From Clostridium_AM tanneri (lineage in GTDB: Bacteria; Bacillota; Clostridia; Clostridiales; Clostridiaceae): a stretch of 64,000 bases of DNA. The translations under genes and the position numbers were made by a program. Shown piece after piece: positions 8,623-16,255 of the stretch. Under the pieces are notes generated by a model that saw only the letters and a list, made by a program, of their open reading frames with translations, had not been told where the DNA came from and did not search any database. Numbering within the stretch: position 1 is the first letter of the stretch; each line of letters starts with the position of its first letter. Location: assembly GCF_033659955.1 (NCBI RefSeq), contig NZ_JARUJP010000010.1, positions 62,001-126,000 of the forward strand, given 5' to 3'.

Positions 8623-8959
8623 GTTTGGAGAGGAATGACAAACAGTAATAAATGATCTAACCAAAACTAAATTATATTTACAGAATTCAAATCAATGAGG
8701 TTCATTGGTTAGGCTTTACTAGAAGCGGACAAAACGGATAGTTTGGAACTATCCGTTTCTGTATGGAGCAGCATAAATGATTAGGTTGCTCCTAAGCATT
8801 GCCATATATATATTATTAACCAAAGATGGGTACGATATGCATTGTCATGCTGGTTAAGCATTGAAAGCTACTAATTTTAAATTGATTGTTAAAAGAAAAT
8901 ATATAAAATTATTAACAGCACAGTTAAAAAAGAGTATAAGATTAATCCTCTTAAAAATA
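8623..8959. other. Intergenic stretch with several inverted repeats
   Basis: No gene is seen. The region holds a 12-bp near-perfect hairpin AAACGGATAGTT/GAACTATCCGTTT (8732-8757), probably the corA terminator although its T-run is poor. It also holds CTAACCA/TGGTTAG (8657-8712), overlapping CAATGA/TCATTG, GGAGCA/TGCTCC (8765-8792) and TTAACCA/TGGTTAA around 8816-8857. Two direct half-copies of TAAGCATTG (8793 and 8855) match the right arm of the window's repeated terminator family. It could be an uncharacterised structured RNA or a scar of insertion. Confidence 0.45.
8732..8757 (+). terminator. Probable corA terminator hairpin
   Basis: AAACGGATAGTT pairs with GAACTATCCGTTT around a TG loop, giving a very stable stem. 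It is followed by CTGTAT rather than a clear T-run, so termination efficiency is uncertain. Confidence 0.5.
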
Positions 8960-9790
8960 TTATTTAGCCTTAATCATTTGAAGTAATTTACCTAAAAAGC
9001 CTGTATTAGCATTATCAATTTCTACTTGATATTGAGTAAAATAAGCATCCTGTATAACTCTTTTAAAATCTTTAACTTCTTTTATTAAACGCTCACTATT
9101 AGTTAAAGATGATTGAACAAATGTGTTGAAATCATTTTGTAAATTAAGTTTTAATTCATCATTTTTGCTGTCAATTTTTTCTGACATAAATCCTGTAATT
9201 TTAGCAAGAAGTTTGTCATGTGAATTTATGTTAATTTCATTAAAATCATCAAATTTTGAATCTATATATTCTTTAATTTCCATAGATAAATTTTGTTTAA
9301 ATTCATCAAGAGTCTTATTTTGAACTTCAATGATTGCAGTAGTAATATTTTGAAGATATAATGAATTGGAGTTTTGCATATCATTCATTAATTGAACTTT
9401 AAAATTATTAAGTTGAATTTGTTGTTCTTCTTTAATTAAATCAATAAGTTCTTCAACAGATAATAAATTGCTTTCCTGGACTTCAGTACCATTTAAAGGC
9501 AGCTTATTACAATAGCTCTGAATCTCTTTAAGAGACATACCTTTATTTTTTAATTTTATTAAGAATTCTAATTTATCAACATCATTACTAGTATAACGTA
9601 ACTCTTTATCTACTATTGCAATTTTTAACAGATCGTCAAATATACTTGTGTAGTATTTTATGTTACTAGTATTTTCGTTTAATAAATTAGCAACCTGTTC
9701 AATAGAATAGTACAATATTTCGCCTCTTTTTTTATTTTCAATTTTAGCACTAACTTTTTGTGTATCTATGTATTTATCTTTATTATCCAT
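8960..9790 (-). CDS. MerR-type HTH plus long coiled coil, TubY/RacA-like
   Basis: The 276-residue protein starts with a MerR-like winged helix (about 24-95): YYSIEQVANLLNENTSNIKYY matches the DNA-recognition helices and GMSLKEIQSYCNKL the later helix. It continues as a long, charged, glutamine/asparagine-rich coiled coil (about 105-255) and ends in a short amphipathic tail, GFLGKLLQMIKAK. The effector-binding domain of ordinary MerR regulators is absent. This layout is that of RacA (chromosome anchoring) and of TubY, the accessory protein of the phage c-st TubZ partition system. It is divergent from a TubZ-like GTPase 149 bp away, which supports the TubY comparison. It is more AT-rich than its neighbours. 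Family assignment is inferred from architecture. Confidence 0.7.
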   Translation of the reverse strand: MDNKDKYIDTQKVSAKIENKKRGEILYYSIEQVANLLNENTSNIKYYTSIFDDLLKIAIVDKELRYTSNDVDKLEFLIKLKNKGMSLKEIQSYCNKLPLNGTEVQESNLLSVEELIDLIKEEQQIQLNNFKVQLMNDMQNSNSLYLQNITTAIIEVQNKTLDEFKQNLSMEIKEYIDSKFDDFNEININSHDKLLAKITGFMSEKIDSKNDELKLNLQNDFNTFVQSSLTNSERLIKEVKDFKRVIQDAYFTQYQVEIDNANTGFLGKLLQMIKAK

Positions 9791-9884
9791 AATAATTAAT
9801 CCTCCCCTTCTTTTTTCGAATGGATAAGAGGTAAACTTAAGTAATTATTATAATTTTTTTAAAAAAAGGATTTAAAATATAAGG

Positions 9885-9918
9885 TTATCAAAATTTTCTT
9901 CGATAATAGGTATATAAT
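9885..9918 (+). promoter_or_regulatory. Promoter region and inverted repeat of the TubZ-like gene
   Basis: TTATC (9885-9889) and GATAA (9902-9906) form an inverted repeat immediately upstream of a TATAAT -10 box (9913-9918). MerR-type proteins typically bind a dyad just upstream of the -10, so this is a candidate site for the divergent gene product. No clear -35 is seen and no iteron array like a tubS centromere is visible. Confidence 0.4.
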
Positions 9919-9939
9919 AATGTAATAAGGAGAGTAATT

Positions 9940-10995
9940 ATGGAAAAAGGTAAAATGTTATTAGTTGCACTAGGACAAGGTGCTGGAAATATAGTAGATG
10001 GATTATTAAGTAAAAATCAAAGATATAATGGGTTATTCTTAAATAGCAGTTTATTTGATATAAAACCACTAAAAAATGCCGATATGATAAAAAATGTATA
10101 TGTATATCCAGGAACAGATGGTTCAGGAAGAGATAGAAATAAATCTAAAGAAATGCTAAAAGATAATATTAATGCCATAGGAACATTGCTAAGCAAATAT
10201 CCTTTAACAGAAGTAGTTGTAGTATTTACAACTATGGCTGGGGGAACAGGTTCCGGCGCAATAAAAACCTTTATACAAATAGTAAAAAAAGTATTACCAA
10301 ATGCCAAAGTAAATGTAGTAGCTGTTTTACCTAGTTTAAAGGAAGATGAATTGGCATTTAAAAATACTATTGAGTGTTGGAATGATATAAATAGTATAAT
10401 GGACTTAATAAGCGATGTTAAGTTTGTAGATAATAATAAGAGAAATACCTACAAAGAAATTAATAATGAAGTAATTGAAAGTTTAGATTTGGCATATAAC
10501 ATAATAGGTATTCATGCTGATGGTAGTATTGATAATAAAGATTCATTTAGAATAAATACAGCAGAAGGATCAGGTCTTGTTTTAAAGTTATATGATGGCC
10601 TAAAAGATGCTAAGACTGCTGTTGATTTAGCCATAAAAAACAGTGTATTTGTTCAGCCAGATCTATATGATTGTGATTATTTAGGTATTAATTTAAAAAT
10701 TGATGGATATGATCCATATGAAGTGACTAAATTATTCGAAGTTTATAAAAGTACATATATAACATATAATAATAAGAATAACATAGTAGTTCTTGGAGGA
10801 TGTGAAACTCCTACAGAATCAATAAATTTAATAAAGATGGCTTTAGAAGAGAAAAATAAAAGAAAATTATCAAGAAGTAAAAAAAGAAGTGTTATGATTG
10901 ATTTAAATATGAATAATAAAGAAGAAAAAGAAGAAATAGACGTACTTAATAATAGTGAACTTAATAATTTACTTGAAGACAATTATACTTTCTAG
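9940..10995 (+). CDS. TubZ/FtsZ-like tubulin-superfamily GTPase
   Basis: The 351-residue protein shows the tubulin/FtsZ nucleotide-binding elements in order. They are the T1 loop LGQGAGN (11-17), the T3-like loop PGTDGSGRDRN (57-67) and the tubulin signature T4 loop AGGTGSGA (100-107). Next come a T5/H6 block LPSLKEDELAFKNTIECWND (about 130-149) and a C-terminal sheet with LGINLKIDG and NIVVLGGCETP. A candidate T7 loop is RINTAEGS. It is closer to plasmid/phage TubZ than to cell-division FtsZ: the signature is shorter than GGGTGTGA, and the tail (about 315-351) is basic, then acidic. Such proteins form GTP-driven filaments. GGAG lies 8 bp before the ATG. It is divergent from a TubY/RacA-like gene; no TubR-like gene is visible. 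Confidence 0.85.
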   Translation: MEKGKMLLVALGQGAGNIVDGLLSKNQRYNGLFLNSSLFDIKPLKNADMIKNVYVYPGTDGSGRDRNKSKEMLKDNINAIGTLLSKYPLTEVVVVFTTMAGGTGSGAIKTFIQIVKKVLPNAKVNVVAVLPSLKEDELAFKNTIECWNDINSIMDLISDVKFVDNNKRNTYKEINNEVIESLDLAYNIIGIHADGSIDNKDSFRINTAEGSGLVLKLYDGLKDAKTAVDLAIKNSVFVQPDLYDCDYLGINLKIDGYDPYEVTKLFEVYKSTYITYNNKNNIVVLGGCETPTESINLIKMALEEKNKRKLSRSKKRSVMIDLNMNNKEEKEEIDVLNNSELNNLLEDNYTF

Positions 10996-11091
10996 GATTA
11001 GTATTACTAAAACAATTAAAGTCAGACATTGACAATTTAGATAAGTTTAAATGTTAGTACAGGTTAGTATAAAGTTTAAAGTATAGAAATA

Positions 11092-11129
11092 AAAAATCAC
11101 ATGAGGATTAAACCTCATGTGATTTTTTT
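11092..11129 (+). terminator. Terminator after the TubZ-like gene
   Basis: AAATCACATGAGG and CCTCATGTGATTTTTTT form a perfect 13-bp stem with a 5-nt ATTAA loop and a strong T-run. Confidence 0.92.
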
Positions 11130-11150
11130 ATATAAAATATTTAATCAGAA

Positions 11151-11168
11151 AGGAATGCATGCATTCCT
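11151..11168. promoter_or_regulatory. 18-bp perfect palindrome upstream of the ABC operon
   Basis: AGGAATGCATGCATTCCT is a perfect palindrome with no loop and no following T-run, about 165 bp before the lipoprotein gene. It looks like a dimeric repressor or activator site; the binding protein is not identifiable here. Confidence 0.4.
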
Positions 11169-11332
11169 AATCTTATTTTGACTACCATTTCTTGCAAAAA
11201 AGAAGGGTATTTTAAGAATATATAGAATATATGGAATATAGAAATAGTACATATGTATACAGAAATGTAAACATATGTAGAAATAACAATAATAAAAATA
11301 TCTTAATTTAATTATTTATAGGAGGAATAAAA

Positions 11333-12433
11333 ATGAGTAGAAAAAGTTTCTTGAAAAAAGGAATGGCACTAGTGATAACAACTATCTTTACAGTTGGTTT
11401 TACAAGCTGTGGCTTAAAGTCAAATCAAGCAACCAGTGGACAACAGTCTGATAGTGCTGCTAAAACTCTTGTAGTAGTTAACTGGAAGGATTATGGCTCA
11501 GACAAAGCAGAGGTAGTAAAAGAATTTGAAGACAAGTATAAATGTAAGGTTGAACATATTTATATGTCTTCAGAAGAAGAATTACTCACAAAGCTAAGAA
11601 CTGATGGAAAAGGCAAAATAGACGTAGTACTTCCTAATGCTTCTGTACTTCCAGTAGCAGAAAAAGAGGATTTACTTGAAGCAATAGATACTAATAAATT
11701 AGAAAATTATAAGAACATAGTAGATAAGTTTAAGAACTTACCTGAAAACAGTATGAATGGAAAGACTTATGCTGTTCCATGGGTTTGGGGTTCTACAGCA
11801 TTAGCTTATAACACAAATATAATCAAAGAAAATATTGATAGTGTAAATGTTCTATGGGATGAAAAGTATAAGGGACAAATTGGATTTAGAGATGATTTCA
11901 ATGATGCAGTAATGCTTACAGCTATTGCACTTGGACAAAACCCAAATAAACCAAGTGACTTAAATGCAATTAAGAATAAACTTCTTGAACAAAAGCCACT
12001 AAACAAGACCTATTGGAAAACTGGTGATGAGTGGTCTAAATTATTTGCAAACAACCAAGTAGCCCTTGGAGTTATGTGGAGTGGACAATCTGCTTCCATG
12101 AAAAAAGAGGGACAGCCAATAAAATTTGTGGTACCAAAAGAAGGTGCTATTGGTTGGGTTGATAACTGGAGTATAGTGAAAAATGCACCAAATCAAGACC
12201 TAGCTTATAAATTCATTGACTTTATGACCAGTAAGGAATTCCAGGAAAACTGGGCAAAATCCGGCGGACCAGCTCCCACAAATAAACTTGCAATAGCTGC
12301 TCTTGATCCAAAATTAGTTGAAGACAACTTCATGAGCGAAGCTGTGCTAAGTAAACTATACTTTATATCTTATCAGGATGAAGCAACTAAGAAAGCTTGG
12401 AATGAATTATGGCAGGAAGTTAAGGCAAAATAG
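11333..12433 (+). CDS. potD: PotD-like ABC transporter substrate-binding lipoprotein
   Basis: The 366-residue protein has a lipoprotein signal peptide: basic N-terminus, hydrophobic stretch and lipobox FTSC with Cys about residue 26. A type II periplasmic-binding fold of the spermidine/putrescine PotD/PotF group follows (VVNWKDYGSD, YAVPWVWGSTALAYNT, GVMWSGQSA). It would capture a small cationic ligand outside the cell and deliver it to the permease genes downstream. Polyamines are the family's usual ligands, but the operon also encodes a sugar kinase, an ADP-ribosyl hydrolase and a nicotinamidase, so a ribosylated or pyridinium ligand is possible. A GGAGGAATAAAA ribosome site fixes the start. 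Confidence 0.85.
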   Translation: MSRKSFLKKGMALVITTIFTVGFTSCGLKSNQATSGQQSDSAAKTLVVVNWKDYGSDKAEVVKEFEDKYKCKVEHIYMSSEEELLTKLRTDGKGKIDVVLPNASVLPVAEKEDLLEAIDTNKLENYKNIVDKFKNLPENSMNGKTYAVPWVWGSTALAYNTNIIKENIDSVNVLWDEKYKGQIGFRDDFNDAVMLTAIALGQNPNKPSDLNAIKNKLLEQKPLNKTYWKTGDEWSKLFANNQVALGVMWSGQSASMKKEGQPIKFVVPKEGAIGWVDNWSIVKNAPNQDLAYKFIDFMTSKEFQENWAKSGGPAPTNKLAIAALDPKLVEDNFMSEAVLSKLYFISYQDEATKKAWNELWQEVKAK

Positions 12434-12467
12434 TGTGATATATAAATTTAAGATTTAATTTGTGCGG

Positions 12468-12538
12468 GGTATATATTAGTAATTCTTCTCTATCATAAGT
12501 AATTTTTGAATATGACTTCAGAATCACTAATATATACC
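12468..12538 (+). other. Large intercistronic hairpin between potD-like and potB-like genes
   Basis: GGTATATATTAGT (12468-12480) pairs perfectly with ACTAATATATACC (12526-12538). The stem extends inward with one mismatch through ATTCT/AGAAT to about 18 bp. There is no T-run, so it is not a standard terminator. Such hairpins after a binding-protein gene commonly stabilise its mRNA and give it higher expression than the permease genes; that role is inferred. Confidence 0.6.
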
Positions 12539-12609
12539 TATACATAGACTTAATTCTAGATTGAAGTATCCATATTTAACAAAAAGTGATTTTGAATGGA
12601 GGAAGAGAA

Positions 12610-13428
12610 ATGAAGAAAAACTATCTACTTATGAGCCCTGCACTTTTTGTTCTTATTGCCTTTGGTATTGTACCATTATTTATAATGCTCTATTTTAGCT
12701 TTTTAAGTGATGGACAATCAGCCAGCTTTACATTACAAAATTACATAGATTTTTTTTCTAAAGGTCTATATGTAAAACTAACTGCAAAAACTATAAAGAT
12801 AAGTTTTATTGTAACAGTTATTTGTTTATTAATAGCTTACCCTATGGCCTATATTATGGCTAAAATTGTTCGAAAGGGCAAAGGAATTATGCTTCTTCTT
12901 ATTATCATACCCTTTTGGACAAGCGAACTTGTTAGAGCCTACTCCTGGCTCAACCTTCTTAGAGATGGTGGCATATTAGAGATATTTCTAAGAAAGCTTC
13001 ACATAATTGGAAATGGTAGCTTAGGTATTCTGTTTACACAGGCAGCAGTTATAATTGGACTTACACATATTTTCTTTCCATACATGGTTATTACAATTTA
13101 TATGTCCTTGGAAAAATTAGACGATTCTATTATAGAAGCATCAAAAAGCCTTGGAGCTACTGCTTTTAACACCTTTATAAATATTACTCTTCCTTTAAGT
13201 AAAACAGGAATTCTAACAGGTTCTATCTTAGTATTTATACCATGTCTTGGAAGCTTTGTTGAACCTAGAATATTAGGTGGAGTAAATGGTTCCGTTATAG
13301 GAACAATTATTGAAGATCAATTTTTTGAAATCTATGGATGGAATTTTGGTGCAGCAATAGCCTTTATACTTCTTGCCTTGGTGCTAGTATCTCTAGGCAT
13401 ATTTTCTAAGTTTAACAGGGAGGTGTAG
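12610..13428 (+). CDS. potB: PotB-like ABC transporter permease
   Basis: The 272-residue membrane protein has six predicted helices and the inner-membrane EAA motif EASKSLGATAFNTFINITLPLS (about residues 178-199), which contacts the ATPase. It is the first permease of a PotBC-type pair. The start at 12610 follows GGAGG by 7 bp; upstream GTG and TTG in-frame codons lack a suitable ribosome site. Its stop lies only 3 bp before the next gene, so the two permeases are co-translated and probably heterodimerise. Confidence 0.87.
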   Translation: MKKNYLLMSPALFVLIAFGIVPLFIMLYFSFLSDGQSASFTLQNYIDFFSKGLYVKLTAKTIKISFIVTVICLLIAYPMAYIMAKIVRKGKGIMLLLIIIPFWTSELVRAYSWLNLLRDGGILEIFLRKLHIIGNGSLGILFTQAAVIIGLTHIFFPYMVITIYMSLEKLDDSIIEASKSLGATAFNTFINITLPLSKTGILTGSILVFIPCLGSFVEPRILGGVNGSVIGTIIEDQFFEIYGWNFGAAIAFILLALVLVSLGIFSKFNREV

Positions 13429-13431
13429 CAG

Positions 13432-14226
13432 GTGAAAAAGCGGATATTTGGATGGACCTATGCCCTATTAATATTCACATTTCTATACATGCCAATAATT
13501 GTTATGGCGGTGATGTCCTTTAATAAATCAAGATATAATGCACTTCCTTTTACCTTTAGCACTGAATGGTATTTAGAGCTTTTTAATAATACAAAACTGA
13601 TAAATGCAGCAATTAACAGTGTTTATATTGCTTTTATTACAGCTGTCCTCTGTGTAATTCTAGGAACTGCCTTGGTCCTTGAAATCCCTGAAGGAAAGAA
13701 AAAAATAAAGAATACTGTGAACTCTATAGTCCTTATGCCGTTGACAATTCCATGGCTTATTATGGGATTATCACTATTACTATTTTTAATGAAGGTTGGA
13801 TTAAGCAAGAATTTATTTATATTAATAATTGGACATGTTATTATTTCACTGCCTTATGCAGTATTAGTAATAGGTGCTAGAGTTTCTGATATGGATAAAG
13901 CAATAGAAGAGGCATCCTACAGTCTTGGAGCAAATGAATGGACAACTTTTAGAAGGATAATACTGCCTGCCATATTTCCGGCAGTTATTGCAGGAGGATT
14001 CTTATCCTTTATGATATCCTTTGATAATTTTGTTATTTCTTATTTTCTAATTCCTACTGGCAATAGTACTCTGCCAATTGAAATATATTCTTCAATTAAA
14101 TTTGGATTTACACCGGAGATTAATGCAGTAGCAACGATTATTTTAGCTGTTTCTTTAATAATAATTATACTTATTGCTCTTCTTATGCAATCATCCCTTA
14201 AAAATATATTTAGGAGGGGAGCTTAA
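13432..14226 (+). CDS. potC: PotC-like ABC transporter permease
   Basis: This is the second permease of the pair, 264 residues with six helices and the EAA loop EASYSLGANEWTTFRRIILP (about 162-181). The start codon is GTG, 8 bp after AGGGAGGTG at the end of the preceding gene. Its last base is the first base of the ATG of the ATPase gene. PotC-type permeases have the EAA loop spacing seen here. Substrate depends on the binding protein. Confidence 0.87.
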   Translation: MKKRIFGWTYALLIFTFLYMPIIVMAVMSFNKSRYNALPFTFSTEWYLELFNNTKLINAAINSVYIAFITAVLCVILGTALVLEIPEGKKKIKNTVNSIVLMPLTIPWLIMGLSLLLFLMKVGLSKNLFILIIGHVIISLPYAVLVIGARVSDMDKAIEEASYSLGANEWTTFRRIILPAIFPAVIAGGFLSFMISFDNFVISYFLIPTGNSTLPIEIYSSIKFGFTPEINAVATIILAVSLIIIILIALLMQSSLKNIFRRGA

Positions 14227-15296
14227 TGTCATATTTTCAAATAAAAAAATTAAGTAAAAAGTACGATTCAAATACAGTTTTAGACAACGTAGACCTAAGT
14301 ATTGAAAAGGGAACCTTTTTATCCCTGCTGGGACCTTCCGGCTGCGGAAAAACCACAACTTTAAGAATTGTTGCAGGTTTCGAAAGTCCAGATGGAGGAG
14401 ATGTAATAATAGAGGATGAAGTGATTAATAAAATCCCAGTGTATAAAAGAAATATAGGAATGGTATTTCAAAGCTATGCTCTGTTTCCTCATATGAATGT
14501 TGAGCAAAACATTGCTTATGGACTTGAGCAAAGAAAGATGTCACAAAGCGAAATTAGAAAAGAAGTAGCAAAAGCAATTGAAATGGTACAGTTAACTGGC
14601 TTCGAAAAGAGAAAGCCTAAGCAATTATCTGGAGGACAGCAGCAAAGAGTTGCCCTTGCTAGGGCATTAGTAATAAAACCAAGATTACTGCTTTTAGATG
14701 AAAGCTTAAGTGCCTTAGATAAAAAATTAAGGGTTGATATGCAGGTTGAATTACGTCAAATTCAAAAAAAGGTTGGTATAACAACAATCTTCGTTACCCA
14801 TGATCAGGAAGAAGCTTTAACTTTATCTGATAAAATAGCAGTTATGAATAAAGGTGAAATTATACAATTAGATACTCCTCATGCTATTTATGAAAAGCCA
14901 GTTAACTCCTTTGTAGCAGGGTTTTTAGGACAATCAAATTTCTTTAAAGGAGTAATAAGGGATATCAGAGAGGATATCTACTGTCTTCAAATGGAAAATG
15001 GAGATAGGATACATATAGAAGCGGAAGAAAAGCTAAATTTAAATCAAAATTGTGTTCTTTCAATTAGACCAGAGAAAATTTCTATTGAAAAAGAAAAGCC
15101 TAGTAATAAGACTTTTTTAAAGGGAGTAATCAAATTTATTACCTATGCAGGTAACCTTTCTATATACAGGGTTGAGGTTATGGGAGAAGAAGTGATAGTG
15201 CAGCAGCAGAATTTCTTTGGAGAAGAAAAAGTTAAAAACGGAGATAATGTATATTTAACCTGGGATAAAGCAAGTAGTATTATTTTAAATGAGTAG
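14226..15296 (+). CDS. potA: PotA-like ABC transporter ATPase
   Basis: The 356-residue nucleotide-binding subunit has Walker A GPSGCGKTT (about 37-45), Q-loop FQSYALFPH, signature LSGGQQQR, Walker B LLLLDES and the H-loop VTHDQEEA. A C-terminal TOBE-type regulatory domain spans about 235-356. One small oddity is that Walker B is followed by DESLSALD rather than the more usual DEPLSALD. The ATG overlaps the stop of the second permease gene and GGAGGGGAGC precedes it. It energises uptake through the two permeases. Confidence 0.9.
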   Translation: MSYFQIKKLSKKYDSNTVLDNVDLSIEKGTFLSLLGPSGCGKTTTLRIVAGFESPDGGDVIIEDEVINKIPVYKRNIGMVFQSYALFPHMNVEQNIAYGLEQRKMSQSEIRKEVAKAIEMVQLTGFEKRKPKQLSGGQQQRVALARALVIKPRLLLLDESLSALDKKLRVDMQVELRQIQKKVGITTIFVTHDQEEALTLSDKIAVMNKGEIIQLDTPHAIYEKPVNSFVAGFLGQSNFFKGVIRDIREDIYCLQMENGDRIHIEAEEKLNLNQNCVLSIRPEKISIEKEKPSNKTFLKGVIKFITYAGNLSIYRVEVMGEEVIVQQQNFFGEEKVKNGDNVYLTWDKASSIILNE

Positions 15297-15304
15297 GTGA
15301 TTTT

Positions 15305-16255
15305 ATGACAGTAATTAAGGAAAATAAGGTCCTTGTTATGGGCGGGATAATAGTTGATAAATATATTTTAGTAAATAAGTATCCCATTAGGGGAGAGGAT
15401 ACTTTAATTACAGATTCCTTTAACAGGGTAGGAGGATGTACAATAAATGTTGCCTGTGCACTAAAAAATCTTGGAATTGATGCATATCCTGTATCTGCTA
15501 TAGGCATGGATGAAGATGGCGATACAATAGAAAAGTTTCTCCTAGAAAACAATATTAATAATGACTGTGTTGCTGTAGAAAAAAATAAAACCACAGGTTA
15601 TTGCATTGTAGTTTTAGATTCTGCTACAGAGAGAACCTTTATGAGTTATAAGGGCTGTGAAGAGATGTTTTCCTATAGCCTCATAAAGCCTAATTTGGTA
15701 AAAGAAACTGCCTTTGTCTATTTAACAGGGTATTATCTATTAAGTAGCTATGCAGCAAAAATATTAAGGTTTATAAAAGAGGTTAAAGAAAGAGGAGCTT
15801 CTGTTATGTTTGATCCAGGTCCTTTAGTAGGTGAAATAGAGTCAGAAATATTATATTCAATTTTAGAGTTATGTGATGTTTTAATACCTAATGCTAATGA
15901 ACTAGAGAAAATCAAAATAAAGTTAAATGCAGAGGAAGAGGTTGATAAATGGATAGAAAAATATAAGATAGAATACTTAATAATTAAAAATGGAGGAGAG
16001 GGAATCACTGCTTATAAAGGCAACAAAAAATACAAAGGGGCAGCTTATAATGTAAAATCAATGGATACTACAGGAGCAGGAGATAGCTTTGCAGCAGGAT
16101 GTATTTATGGTTTTTTAAATAACCTTGAATTTGAAGAAGTGCTTAGCATAGGTAGTGCCTGCGGTGCTTTAAATACCACTTTTATGGGACCAAATGGAAA
16201 GTATAGCTTGGAAGATGTAGAAAGACTTATGAAAGGAGAGACTAATCATGCTTAA
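15305..16255 (+). CDS. PfkB-family carbohydrate kinase, ribokinase-like
   Basis: The 316-residue protein has both PfkB signatures: the N-terminal glycine block VGGCTINVACALKNLG (about 41-56) and the C-terminal catalytic motif DTTGAGDSFAAGC (about 255-267), with the anion hole and base Asp in GAGD. Ribokinases, nucleoside kinases and related sugar kinases share this fold, and size matches ribokinase. Context with an ADP-ribosylglycohydrolase and a nicotinamidase suggests the substrate is ribose or a riboside released in the pathway. It starts 9 bp after the ATPase gene and its end overlaps the next gene by 8 bp, indicating one operon. Confidence 0.85.
   Translation: MTVIKENKVLVMGGIIVDKYILVNKYPIRGEDTLITDSFNRVGGCTINVACALKNLGIDAYPVSAIGMDEDGDTIEKFLLENNINNDCVAVEKNKTTGYCIVVLDSATERTFMSYKGCEEMFSYSLIKPNLVKETAFVYLTGYYLLSSYAAKILRFIKEVKERGASVMFDPGPLVGEIESEILYSILELCDVLIPNANELEKIKIKLNAEEEVDKWIEKYKIEYLIIKNGGEGITAYKGNKKYKGAAYNVKSMDTTGAGDSFAAGCIYGFLNNLEFEEVLSIGSACGALNTTFMGPNGKYSLEDVERLMKGETNHA

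Larger units (their letters stand above)
10996..11332. other. Intergenic region between the TubZ-like gene and the ABC operon
   Basis: No gene is seen. It contains the TubZ-like gene's terminator (11092-11129), an 18-bp perfect palindrome at 11151-11168 and two ACATATGT palindromes near 11250 and 11270. These probably belong to the regulatory region of the operon starting at 11333. Confidence 0.6.

Noticed and set aside
9791..9939. tubS-like centromere iterons beside the TubZ-like gene
   Set aside because: Only one short inverted repeat is visible; no tandem repeats of a fixed unit could be found.
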